From Theristus sp. LFF4_11 (Eukaryota > Nematoda > Chromadorea > Monhysterida > Xyalidae), in contig JASANC010001516.1 of the NCBI GenBank assembly GCA_030248135.1, positions 19,476-83,475 on the forward strand: DNA of 64,000 nucleotides, given 5' to 3'. Shown here piece after piece: positions 1 to 11,800 of this stretch; the first letter of the stretch is position 1; each line of letters opens with the position of its first letter. Position numbers and translations under genes: made by a program. The notes below the pieces were generated by a model, which saw only the letters and a program-made list of their open reading frames with translations, was not told the DNA's origin and searched no databases.

Positions 1-1594
1 AATTCTGATGTTTCACAACGGACTCGAGTCAGCAGCCATGCGACTGCGACAGAAAGAATTGTTAAGTTGATTTTTTGTTTTCTGTGTTGCTCTGTCTGTT
101 AATTTGTTTCTTTTGAAAAGTTTTTCTGCGGTTTGAATAAAAACAGTGTTTCAGTTTCAGTTTTCTGCAGTTTCGTCATGGTTAAGTGGACAGCAGAACA
201 ACGGGTCTGGTGTAGGGTTAGGGGAAAAAAAAATCCGGATTTTTTTTTAAATTAAAAAAAAATTAAAAAAAAAATTTTTTTACAAGTTAGGTTTGTTCGA
301 AGCGTCTCGTCGAGCTGAGTTCATCTAAACTATTTTCAGAACGATCCGGAAAACTATAAGAGCGAAAATCGTGTTTTATTGAAATTATGTCCATTTCATA
401 GAGGGAAAGTTGCATTTTCAACAGTAAAACAGGACAATTTTCGACGTGTACTTGAATATTGAACCGTTCTTAGTTGTTCCTCTTTAGAAAATTACCAAAA
501 TTTGACTGTGTTCAAAAATTCCTGTTTGCTGTAGCTAAGTCGGCAACCCCTGTCGACCCGGTCGCCCCCCCCCCCAAGTCACTTACTTTCAGGTTCAACC
601 AGCTATGCTATCTGCCACATGGCGAGAGCCCACTCTTCAAATCATCGTATCGAAAACACGTACCATGATTTCGCGATCACGTTGCGGGCAACTGACAGAC
701 GCAAGTTTAACACGTTAGTTTAGCTCAGCACGCAAGTTTTAACATGTGGCCATGTTATCGGGTATCTGAAAAACGGTCGTGTGATGTGGTATTAACCAAC
801 ATCCCCGCTCCAATTGTTTAACAATATATCGCACAACTCCATTGTAGACCTATAACGTACGCCAATCAACAAGATATCATGTTCATCTCATGGCCTACCG
901 ACTGAAAAAACATGTTCTAAGTTGCAAGAAAACGATTTCTGAAACGATATCTCAATTCAGTTAAGTCATTTCAACGCTAAAAATTGACTCTAGAAGTCAT
1001 CCAAATCGAAAAACATGGAGTACGTCGGTCAAAATGACCAAATAATGACATGTACCTAAGCACACAAAGAAGTTGGGAAGAAAATTTGGTTTGAACTTTC
1101 AAAAAATTATGCCATAAATCGAATTTTCAGAGCAAAGTAGAAGAAAAATTTTTCAAATTTTTTTTTAAGTTTGAAAAAAAAATCCAAATTTAAAAAAAAA
1201 ACGAAAAAAAAATAAATTTTTTTTTCAAAGCCCCTAACCCTAGTCTGGTGTGCTATCTGGTGGGAGCAATCTGAAAGTTTTTCTGCAGTGACTCGCCAGT
1301 TTCGCGTAAAATTCCATCCAGCCGCTGCCGGACGACAAACCTTGATGATGATTTGGATGTCTATGAGCAATGATTCGTTGTTAAATTCTTGGTTAAAAAT
1401 CCGATTTTTTTGAAAATTTGGGAATTTTTAAACATTGTGCTGTAAAACTGAATCTACTTGACCAAACTGGATAAAAATTTTGTCAGAAAAATGGCATCAC
1501 ATGTTTTATCAATGCTGAAAATTTCAGCTCATAATATTGAAATACCAGCCAGTGACAGCAGTTTGAAAATGGAACCCTTTTTTGGCCCACCCTG
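1..1594 (+). mobile_element. Mariner-like MITE with HTH-only ORF, left end outside window, split by a hAT insertion
   Basis: This is a truncated copy of the element at 51557-52470, and the two are nearly identical outside the insertion. The right terminal repeat ends in GGCCCACCCTG at 1594 and is followed by TA, as expected for an IS630-Tc1-mariner target duplication. It holds a short reading frame beginning MVKWTAEQRVWC that resembles the N-terminal helix-turn-helix of mariner-type transposases. No catalytic DDE/D domain follows, so the copy is non-autonomous. A 1030-bp unrelated element interrupts the frame at 213-1242. Confidence 0.75.
205..1250. mobile_element. hAT-like non-autonomous element with 8-bp target duplication
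   Basis: The inserted element is 213-1242. It starts TAGGGTTAGGGG and ends with the exact inverse, CCCCTAACCCTA. It is flanked by the direct repeat GTCTGGTG at 205-212 and 1243-1250. The empty site, with one copy of GTCTGGTG, is preserved in the sister mariner element near 52110-52125. An 8-bp duplication and TAGGG-type termini are hAT hallmarks. The interior is AT-rich with poly(A)/poly(T) blocks near both ends and no coding capacity that I recognise. Confidence 0.85.
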
Positions 1595-2409
1595 TAGTTC
1601 TGAGATGAGCGCAGGTGGGAGTGGGACCTTATTCCTATTTCTATTTACCAATTCTACACTTCATTTCTTACAGTTTATTTCAGTACTGTAAATTTCAACA
1701 CCCTGTAGTGGCAAAGTTGCGATTGTTAGCAGTTATACCAGTGGCAAAGATGCTGCCCCTTTCCAGTGGCAAAGTTGACCAAGTACCGTTCTTCTAGGGA
1801 GGGGGGGGCGGGTGGACGTGGACTAGGACTAGTGGCTGTGGTCAGTTCTGTAAAAGTGCATTGTGTTTGAAAAGTGAACAGTTTTTAGTCTCCATTCAGG
1901 AAAAAATAATCGAGACTTCAAACTTTCAACACAGGCAGTTCTGTGCCACAATTTGTGAAATGTCAAGTTTGTGTGAGCGGCTCACTCATGCCGCGCGAAG
2001 CAAAAACACTATTCTCGCGGTTCCGCTTGTCGGTAAGCGACGACTTCGGACCTCGTCAGTTCGTACTCGACAAGTGCGCTCAGTGTGAAATGCAATAACG
2101 TGACAGATTCAACGATGGTTGTATTCGCGTTAGGGATAGTAAAAAAGCCGGTTTTTATTGTTTGTGAAAAGAAACCGGTTTTTTCACGGTTTTAAAACTG
2201 TTTTTAAGCCAGGGCTTTTCACTCGAAAATGGTTTTCCAGCTTCAGAATATTGCTTTTGCCAAGCACACCATTGAGTGAGAAACAAAAGCTAGACAAGAT
2301 CTGTTCTTGTTGGTTTTGTGAACAATAATCGTAAGCGTTGTTTTTCCCGCCGAATTGAGTGGTAGATTGGACAACTAAAAACTTGTATTTTGCGTGCCAT
2401 CATGCGCAG
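1595..2409. other. Intergenic or 5' region of FAM136A with a dispersed repeat
   Basis: I could not find the first FAM136A coding exon here with confidence. About 2120-2340 is a dispersed repeat: its KAAACCGG-rich and TTGTTCACAA-like segments recur in inverse at about 29040-29205. A G-run lies at 1800-1810. Short open frames at 1861-2088 have no recognisable motif. Confidence 0.4.
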
Positions 2410-3050
2410 TTCGCGTGCTGCAGGGCCACATGCACCGATGTGCGGCGCAGTGCTGCGACAACCGGGCGTACACAGCGGACGCCGTGCAAGAGTGCATCGA
2501 CGCCTGTCAGAAGCCGGTGCAAACGATACAGTCGATGATTGACGCCGAGATGAAGAAACTACAGGTGCCCCATTTGTGCTTGTTCTTGTTATTAGAATTG
2601 TGTTGTTTGCAGGTCACTTTTACTTTTGGAATAACATTCTCGAAATGCTGCTGCACTGCAATCAACGTGATTGACTGCACTGGCGCTGACGTTCAAAATG
2701 CAGAGTTTTGAGTTAATGAATGTGGAAGATGCCGAGTGCTACCACTACCAGAACTACAAGCAGATTTGTGCCATGTATCCTGAAAGCATCACAACGACAA
2801 GCCACTGTTCTATTCAATGCTATCATTCGAGTTGATCAGTGTCATTTTACATCTGCAGCAGCGCCTGACCCGTTGCGTGCAAGATTGCTACGACCGAGTG
2901 CAGGACTCGATGCCGGAGAATCCGGTGCAAGCCGACCAGCCGATTTACCAGGCTAAAATGGACAAATGCGTGTCAAACTGTGCCGATGAGCACATACAAC
3001 TGCTGCCGAAGATTCGTGCCACCATTGACCGCCAGCTGCCAGCCTCCTAG
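2410..3050 (+). CDS. FAM136A: FAM136A family protein, 3' exons
   Basis: FAM136A is a small conserved protein of the mitochondrial intermembrane space with paired CX3C motifs. Two exons are visible. Exon 2410-2564 follows the acceptor ATGCGCAG and ends at CAG|GTGCCC. Exon 2859-3050 follows ATCTGCAG and ends with TAG. The phases close: 2+153 nt, then 192 nt. The encoded 114 residues contain MHRCAAQCC, CIDAC, RCVQDCYD and KCVSNCADEH, which are the four CX3C motifs of the family in the right order. They end close to the usual C-terminus. Roughly 25 N-terminal residues from an upstream exon are missing and were not located in 1600-2400. The 294-bp intron between the two exons contains an unrelated open frame. 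Confidence 0.85.
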
Positions 3051-3540
3051 TATAGTCACCATCGTGGCATACAGTCAACCAGCACGAAAGCAACCTCAAA
3101 TTTCGCTTTAGCGCTCGCATTTTTTTTCGACGTGTTCCGTGAGTTTTCGTTTGTGAACACTGAACTGCGATGGTTTTCCCTTTCAGTTTGTGTTGGACTG
3201 TCTGTCATTGTTACCACTGCGCATTGTTAATCAGCATTTCTATTGAGTGTTTTGTTATTCCTGCATACGTAGGTTTGTGTAGGTTTATTGTTGGTAGCCG
3301 AATAGAGTTCGGCTTGGATTCGGAAATTTTCTCTTTTTCACCTTGAGCAGATAGCGATTTCAATTGTTCACCGTTGTTGTTTTTGTTAGTTGTTTTTCTG
3401 TTGTTCTCGGTGTTTTAAAACTACGCTGTTCGTTTTCTAGTCCAGACTTGTTTTGAACAAATTCAGATAACGGATTATTGAAACGACCCAAAAACAGGGC
3501 GGCTGTCGGTGTATGATCGCAATTTGTCACGCAACGCAAT
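3051..3540. other. Intergenic between convergent genes
   Basis: This stretch separates the FAM136A stop codon from the stop codon of the minus-strand zinc-finger gene, so the two genes converge. It must hold both 3' untranslated regions. I see no further gene or repeat in it. Confidence 0.5.
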
Positions 3541-5310
3541 TCAGAGCACAATCGATAGCATTTCATCATTGCCATCGTCGGTTTGCTGATTGCGCTGGTC
3601 AGTGTTGGCACACTTGCTCTGATGATGTCGGAGTGCACTTTTATTGCGAAATCGTTGCTCACACTGGCGACACGACAACATGGGCGCGGTACGGTGCGTC
3701 TCTGAGTGCTGCCGCAGGGCGTCAATGTTCGCAAACTGTTTGCCGCAGTCGCAGCATTGAAAGCTGAAAACGCAATCGTGGTAAAGAGAGCCGCAATAGT
3801 TTGCCCGAATAAAGTCTTAGCTCCCACTGAACAGAGGTGAACTACTTGTCTGACCTGGTTTCACAATCCTTTCGTACTCGAAAAGTAGAAAATAATGGCC
3901 GCAGTGGATTCCGTAAGAAAATCGACATTGACATTCAGAACAAACAATCAGCATCAGCAGCGTTACAATACAAGTGTGTGTAATTACAAACACGTGCGTG
4001 GTGGGGAATTTTTCGCACTTCAAATAAGCGCAACTAGTTTCTGCGCCACCGACAAAGCTGCACGCACAACAAAGCACCATTGCCACGTACGTATTGGCCT
4101 GGTCGGCGTGTGCCGCGCTAGACTCGCTGCGTGCAACTGTGCGCCGCACATCGAACACTGCACCACGCGCTTATTCGCGGCTGCAATAAAAAATGTCGCA
4201 CCACTGATTGGTTGATTCTGAACGCCCATTTTTGGCACTTTGAACGCTGATTGGCTGAACGTTGAACTAGCTGAAACTGGTGTCATTTGTTAGTCTGCTA
4301 ATTGGCTGGAGCCGGCCGTTGAAAGCGCTCAAATGCAGCGCCCCCAACTGAACGCACCGCGCGTGTCGTGCCGTCTGCTTGAATCGCGATGCCGCCGCGA
4401 CCTGTGCACCCGGAAGACTGCGCGTGAGGCAAACGCGACGCCGCACTCGGGGCAGACCACCTGTGCTACGTTAGGGCAGTACTGGTATCGACAGTGTAGA
4501 CACGCATTACAACAGAACAAGAGACGTGACGACGCTTCGAATTCCAACCGCGGTCTCAGACACATTACGGTGATGCCTGATAGAAATCGATGAATGACGA
4601 CAGGCAATTACGAAACGTCACAACAGACACACCTGCACGTTCGCGTGTATTTCGGCGTGCGCTCGACAGTCGCTCGCTGAGTGGAACGTACGTTTGCAGT
4701 GAGCGCACTCGAATCGATCGAAGTGACGCCGCATGTGACGCTGCATGTTGCGCGGCCACAGCTCAACTAGGCACACGTCACATCTGCACAACATGACGTT
4801 ATGATTGCGCACTTTGTTATAACACCGTTGTAATGTTGCACAGTGAGAACATACAGGCACACGAGAGCTGCAGACTGGTGCAATATCGTATGTGTGCGTG
4901 TGCGTGTTTGTACTGCATTCAAAGCAAGCGCAATCTTTTTCGACAAGCACGCTAGAACACCATACAAACAGTCTGTGTCAATAGAAGCGTGTTGATTGGT
5001 CGCTGAACAAGGCAAGAACACCAATGTGCCTTGCTGGTGCATGAGTATCCGCCTGGTCTAGCCAATCAACCGCCCGCCATACAACCTGCTATTATGACCA
5101 ATCAACGCGCCGAAATCAGACTCAACTAATGGACCATTTTGGAAGCACACACCTGGCTCTGCCAGTCGAGAGCAGCTGACACGAAGCGGGCAACTGTGAT
5201 CGCTCAAACGGATTACTGCTGTGCGAGTGACGTTTATGCTGACGCAGCTGACTGGTGCTGTGAAAGGCGGCACAGCACAACGGACAACGGACTCTCGGCA
5301 CTGCTGTCAT
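3541..5310 (-). CDS. C2H2 zinc-finger protein (multi-exon, 5' end unresolved)
   Basis: At least five C2H2 fingers lie on minus-strand exons in the expected order. The first is CPLCCAAFHSTSQLRQHKRHSH in exon about 5303-5153. Exon 4783-4633 carries CDVCLVELWPRNMQRHMRRH and CAHCKRTFHSASDCRAHAEIH, joined in phase to the first exon (AG+A). The next finger is CPECGVAFASRAVFRVH at about 4470-4390. The last exon, 3763-3541, carries CCDCGKQFANIDALRQH and CRQCEQRFRNKSALRHH, followed by an acidic tail and a stop at 3541. The junction between the fourth and fifth fingers does not close in phase, so a small exon near 3820-3960 is probably missed; a CSEC motif is visible there. Upstream coding sequence may extend to about 5680. 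The family usually binds DNA in the nucleus. The specific role is unknown. Confidence 0.7.
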
Positions 5311-6013
5311 GTTGTGAACTCGGTTGTGACTTGTGCGACATATTGTGCCAGTACGACGGGCTTACGCCGTGAACTTGCTGGCATACGATGAGCACGTATT
5401 GGGCACTGGCAAACACCACGTTAACTTCCACCATGCACACGGTCGCACGATCAACGCGCACAACGACGCAGCTCCTACACAGCGCGCTCGATCGGCCCAA
5501 TTGCGCCACTAGCTTTTCCCACTGGGCCATGAGCAACATCAATGAAAAATGTAATTGCCGAGTGGAGGAAAGCAGCCACATCGTTTGTGTGGCGACGTTT
5601 CTTACTACTTCGGATGCTATCACAAACACGTCTTTTTTGTATTTAGCCGACAAAAGAATCGGTAGAATATGTGCATAAATCATAAACCATTATTACCAAC
5701 CGAGACTATCAGGTGCACTTGTGCCAGAAGCCGATGCGTCCGTTCGCTCATACATCATTTCTTTTTTGGCTACAAAACACACTATCCATCATTATTCGGA
5801 GTTTGTGGGCAGTTAAATCAATTTGAATCGAAAACGGTTGATAAAAAAACCAACAGTATAAAGTTCCGACCGAGTACGGAATAAAAGCTCACAAGCAGCA
5901 CAAGCCCATCAAAACGGCAGTTTTTTTTTAATTTCTGTCAATGTTTTTTTTAAATACATGAATAAAAATTTGAACCGCAAATTCACAGCTTCACAGAAAA
6001 AGCACGGCGCTAA
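5311..6013. other. Probable 5' part of the zinc-finger gene and intergenic DNA
   Basis: An open minus-strand frame covers about 5683-5360 without finger motifs. It may be the N-terminal exon(s) of the zinc-finger gene, but I cannot place splice sites. 5760-6010 is AT-rich, with nothing else recognisable. Confidence 0.3.
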
Positions 6014-8322
6014 TCACGGCGCAACGATATAGTTCATGTCGTCGATCAGCCAGTCAGTTTGCGTTGTTGTTTTGCGAAACACGAAGTTGACGAACACGAA
6101 GCGCGGCAGCCGATGGCCGTAGTGGTGTACCACTTTCGGGTGCACCGTCAACAGCATCGGGTGGCGGAACCAGCGGCGTCCGTGCACCGCGCACAGCAAC
6201 ACCGCACACTTCTCCTCCGTCTCCGTCTCCGCGTCGTCACCGCCTGGGGCACTTTTTGATCGCCAGATGATTTTCACCTGCACAAGAGATTTTTTGTTGA
6301 AATAAAACCCCATTGGCCTCCGTGTTATACGCGCTGTTTGTACGGTTTCATCGTTCGTTTCGAGTTCGCTTGATGTGTTTCGCGAAATAAATTGAATGGA
6401 CACGTTGATTTGATTCGCTAACATAAAATCGGTTAGTGCATCGACCAGATAACCTCATCAACATGCCAAACAGCGCACAAGTCATTCACTGATCTCGCTA
6501 TCCTGCACGCCGAGTTTTTGAACTTCACTTTTGTATAACTTGAAGCACACCAGCTGAAGCTGAGCCGGCTGCGAATTGGACTGAACTCAACTGGTAATGC
6601 CGTCATGAAACAAGCTGCATGTGTAGGACAATGCTGCTAAATTTGAGTAGTGCCATGTGCACAACTGATCATGTCTGAACGGTACAACTGGAATACGCAA
6701 CACGACCAAAAGACAGGCTACCTATTCAGCAGACCACAAAGACGAACGCATTAAAGCAAACCGTAAAACGGACCTTCGCAGCATTGTCATACGGGTCCGA
6801 TGGTTGCGAGTGCACCATGTTCAACGTTTGTTCAGCGCTGATTGGCTGGCAGAGCAGATCGTCGGGCGTCACGTGCAGCAGTTTCTTCTGCGTGTCCGTC
6901 AGCGCGGCGACTTTATTTTGTACGCGCTCAAGCACACTGGCACGCACGAGCGACTGCAACGGTTGCCAGTGCGCCTGAGCGATCAAGCGAGTCACCAGCT
7001 CGAACGCGAGCAGCGCGCCGCGACGCACGTCATCGTCGGTGTCACTGTTGCTTCTGGTGGCGTGAGAGTTGTGTCGGCGATGGACGGACAGAGCAAAACC
7101 AATGCAAACTATATAGCACGATCGTACATCAGCGCGCGTGTGCGCCAATGCGCGCGTGTTTGTGCTTTGAGACTGTTCAACATTACTGTGTCATAACAAA
7201 ACGAACTGTATCTAGAAAAGGATATCAACATCATCACACCCGCCATTGAACGGAAATCGGAAATCGACAAACAAGATCAGCAGCTCGTTCAAACACCAGT
7301 CCAACACAGTCAACACTGTCGCACATTGCCGCTGCGACCAATCAGCTCGCTCCATTCGACTGTGCAGCGCATGACCGCTCGGTTTGCCCACCAATTCCAT
7401 GTGCCACTCACTGATCACTGGCATCACACGGCCAAAAGTACGGCGACGTCGCGTCGTCGCACAGCACGAATCCACGCTCGTGCTCTCGCAGGCGGGCGAG
7501 CGGCTCTGGTTTCGTTGTCTCGTCAAGACGCTTCCAGTAGGCCATGAAATCGTCGAGCTTCTGCAACACGAGCATACGCGTTTGTGTCCGATATCAATTG
7601 CAACGAAAACGTGCACAAACTCTGGGTGGAATCTACGACCAATACAGCGAGGCGATTATTGACCGACGATCTCCGTATCTCATGCTGTCTTAACAGTTTT
7701 AGCGGAGCATCCTGCATTCTTGCGAAAATGAATGAACGATGAAACGAATGGCGCACGGTAATATGGCGCAGCCAATCAGCATCATCTTCGCTAGCATTGT
7801 CACTTGGTACTCGCACAATGCATAGTGCACAAAAGTTTAGCGTTTCGAAAGTAAACAAGTTGAGAGTTTTCTAACTTACTTTCATGACGTTACAATGCAG
7901 AAAAATGTCCGTTTCGTTGTCCACAATGCAGAACGTACCGCTGCAATCAGCTGCTGCAGTTTGTAGTACTGCGCACGCAGGCGCACCTGGCCCGCCCAGC
8001 TGTCCGGCCGTATCACCTGCATGAAGACGCCGGTCGCGCGCAGCGACAACAAGCGTCGCTCAAAGTCACGTCGTCGCTTCTCGAAACCAGCGATTCCGGA
8101 GCGATCCGGTTCGCGCGGCGGCTCGAGTATTTCGGGTATGGTCGGCAACGTCTGCACGAGCTCATACGGGCGCGCTTCCGTGGGATACAGGAAATAACGC
8201 CAGAACACGGTGCGCTGTGGAACGTTCAGTGGCAACGGTTTCCTGCGGACCGCTCGATTCAGCGTAAAAACGCTCATCACCAATTGTGCGTTCGTGAGTC
8301 GGCGCGAAATTGAAAAGGACAT
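6014..8322 (-). CDS. MAIP1-like mitochondrial protein, copy B
   Basis: The gene has four exons: 8322-7939, 7560-7412, 7053-6774 and 6277-6014. Phases close at every junction (384, 149, 280 and 264 nt), giving about 358 aa. The middle, beginning GALLAFELVTRLIAQAHW and followed by VQNKVAALTDTQKKLL, and the C-terminal end FVFVNFVFRKTTTQTDW match the Tim44-like fold of MAIP1/C2orf47. That family sits in the mitochondrial matrix, binds the m-AAA protease and protects the calcium uniporter subunit EMRE. The N-terminus, MSFSISRRLTNAQ, is basic and hydroxylated like a mitochondrial presequence. The start at 8322 was chosen because it gives this presequence and lies just upstream of the conserved block. 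The protein ends in MNYIVAP, as does its neighbour. Family assignment is from remembered similarity, so it is moderately sure. Confidence 0.68.
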
Positions 8323-8805
8323 CTCTGAAGCGTCGTGGTGGACGTGATTTCGCTCTGTTTCAAGGGTATTCCGAGGAAAAAGCCATTGTTTTATTAACAA
8401 AACGCCATGAATATCTTTCTAGAATCCTCTCGGACAGCCGAATATCGGCTTTTCAAAGTGTGCTTGACTTATATCCGATGCAGTTGCAAATTGCAATGCC
8501 AATGAGTCCACGTTTTACTTCTGTAATGCACTTTGTTGCATGAGTGTGATATACTCTGAGAACGTTGATTTTGACAATGTCGCAAAATCGAACAGCACTT
8601 TTTATTGAGTCCACCAAGAGTTGTTCTTCATTATACATGCACGAATTGTATTCATCACTTTTGGCATCATCTGAACACACGACTGAAGCACCAGAACACA
8701 ACTTCAAAACTCAGAATTCACGAAGAGAAATTTCTATGACCACAATGATAAAAAGTTTGAGCACTTAACGAAAATCGCCGTCTGAGAGCAGCAAATACTG
8801 CAGAT
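8323..8805. other. Spacer between the tandem MAIP1-like genes
   Basis: This 480-bp gap separates the stop of copy A from the start of copy B. It should hold the 3' end of A and the promoter of B. I see no recognisable gene or repeat. Confidence 0.5.
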
Positions 8806-11800
8806 TCACGGCGCCACAATGTAGTTCATATTCTCGATGGTCCAGTGGCCGTTGGTCGCTGCACTCCGTTCGAAGACAAAATTGACGAACACAAATCGTG
8901 GCAGTCGACAGCCGTACTCAGTGGCGCGATCGTGCCTCGGGTGCACACTCAACACCACAGGGTGGTGCAAGTAGACGCGCGCGTGCACCGCACACAGCAA
9001 CACCGCACACTGACTGCGTTGTGCTGCGCCGTCCGTGCTGTGCCAGACGATGCGGGCCTGTGACGTTGTCAACGTCAGTGTCATGTTGTTGTTGTTTGTT
9101 GCCCCCTTTTTATCCTTGCCCAACGCCCTTGGGGAAAGGCAGTGTCGCAATTTTTTATTGTCCACCACATGGGCTGCGACGTTGGAAGCAGTTTTTCTGC
9201 TATACAAGTGGGCGTTGGGCAAGCTGCGCTGGTATGCATGGGCGCGATGTCATTCAGTTCCTCGCCACCGGAACAGCAATCTTGTGAATCAAGAAAGCCG
9301 ACGTTTATGCTGCCGAACCATTGAGCCCCACGCAACCCGGGGCAGCCGAGTGGTCACGAGCGGATTCGAACCCGGGCCTTCCGATTGGAAGTCCCAAGTG
9401 CTATCCACTCAGCCACTCAGCCGGCACATCAGTGTCATCTCAGGTTGCAGCGAACGTGTCGGACAGAAATGACGTCACGAAATATATGCTTTTGCTTCAG
9501 CGCTCGACCAAAAGAAAAGAATGAAACAGCGAAACTACTTCAGAAGCACTGATTGGTTGGAACGCCCCTAGCCAGTCAAAGTTGGTCTAGTGATCGACTG
9601 CCACCAATGGCTGATCACATTACACAATGTAACAACACAAATGTAAAACGCACTAATTGCAGTGCACCTTCTCCAGGTCGTCTGCACTGCCGTGAATGGG
9701 CAGCTCATTCGATTCGCCCACCGGCCAGAACAGCAAATCGTCGGCGGTGATTTCTAGTATTCTTCGTTGTTTTTGCGTCAGCCGGTCCACGGTGTTCTTG
9801 ATGTTGTCGACCAGCGTTTCATTGAGCACCAGTTGTTTCAGTTGACGCCAGTCGCCGGCGGCTACCAACGACGCGACACGCTCGAATGCCACCAACGCAC
9901 CGGCACGGAATTGGCGGTCGGCGACCACAGAGACGTCGCTGGCGGTGCGATCACTGGAAAACAGTTGAAAATTTCAAGTACAGTTAAACTCTAAATTAGG
10001 CAATCAGCTGATTGGTTGGTGATCACGTGCATGCATGCTGTCTGTGCTGGACAGACTCCGCCTCCCACAGCAACACCCGCACAGAAAGCATGCATCACTT
10101 GATCGCCAACCAATCAGCTGATTGCCTATAATAGAGCTCGACTGTACTGTTTGTTGATTTGACGACATCCATCTCCTCTGGTTCCAGAAAACCAGAAGCT
10201 ATCAAACTCCGGTGGTCATTGGGAATGGACGTTTTGTTGCCAGCGTCCCGTCCGTGAGTGAACCATTATCCTCGGCCTCGCCACAGAAAAACAGTCAGCG
10301 AGAGATCCCGATCCAGCCCGCTGAACGAAAAAAATGATCCGCGAATGAATAAAGAATTGAAAATTGGAGGGATAAACAGCAAAACAGATTGGTTGTGGCG
10401 CCACTGCGTGCACCAAGAAGAAGATTTGACCAGTTGGCTTTCATTCCTCCTTTCCACTCCAATCAACTGATACTACATATTCCCAAAAAATAAGCGAACC
10501 AACTTTTCCGCCAGATCCGTGGGCCAAAAATAGGCGGCGCCAGGCGCGTCCGTGAGCAGAAAACCTCGTTCGTCCGCATCCAAATGACGGAACGGTCGAA
10601 ATCGACTGGAGCCAGACTCTCGCAGTTTGCGCCATTTTTCCAAGTGACTGTCGGACAGCTGTAAACATCAATGTACAGTCTGTTGTTACTTGGTCAGCAT
10701 ATTCCATGTTCCTTTGAAATGTAACAACCTTTGGAAGTGCTGTTGGCTGTTGAATGTTATGGTATGACTAAACAAGTAACACGTGCAATTGTTAGCTTAT
10801 GGTGTGACTAAACTTAAACATGATAAAGGTGTGATTTATATTCTGCAATATGTTCTACTTTTGGTTCTGTTTGCTAAAAGTCAGTTTCTGTTCGTATTCT
10901 ACATGTCTGCTCTCATAAAGTATGTTGTGTTACTACGACGAGTCGCAACACAGTCGATCTGGATAATAAATAGAACTGAGCTGATTGGATGGTTGCACAC
11001 ACTCGCAGTTGATGCATACATTCACCCGCTGTCCGCTTCGCGAATGGGCATGATAATAGTTCTTTATTATCCAGATGGACTGTAGATACAAATGACGCGT
11101 GTTTGTTTGCTGTGAACCTCCTCGCCTGAATACAGTGTACTCGTCTACTTATAATACAGCAATGTTACACAGTCTCACATGCCGCGCGCTGTTTTGTAGC
11201 TTGCGGACTACACAAAAAACCTGTCGACCACACAAAAAAACAAAAAAAAAAACTACTGCGCTCGATTTTCAGACCAGGACTGTATTACCAGTGCTGGGAC
11301 AACAGAAGGCATACAAGTACAAAACAACGAAATCAGATCACCATTTTCAACGCCTGCTGCAGCGATTCGTACGACACTCGCAGTCGATGCTCGGCCATCC
11401 AAGAGTCAGGTCGAACGACCTGAAATTGAGGAAACAAAACAATCACTCACAACAGAAGCTCCAGTTCAGCGAGAGTGCTCAAACTCATGACAGCAAAACA
11501 GTTTGCTTTTGCTCACTCGCCGAGCTGACGAGGCCACGTTATCGGTTCTCTGATTGGGTATCGGTCCGATGCCGAGAAAAAAACACCTAAGTTTGGTGCC
11601 TTTGGATTTGCGAAATCGGCGGGATACAAATGACAATGCGAGTTGCCTCCCTTTTGCGCCACGGTGGTCATCGCCCTCAACGCCAACAGTCTCTCTTCGA
11701 CCGCCTGTCTCCTTCGCTCGAACATGTCGATGCCACGCATCTGCTCAGTGGCGTGCTCGTTGACGAACTCGTCAATTGGTGGAAACGTTTGTGCCAACGG

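Noticed and set aside
9342..9422. Functional tRNA gene.
   Set aside because: Anticodon and T stems do not pair. Only boxes A and B and an acceptor-like pairing remain.
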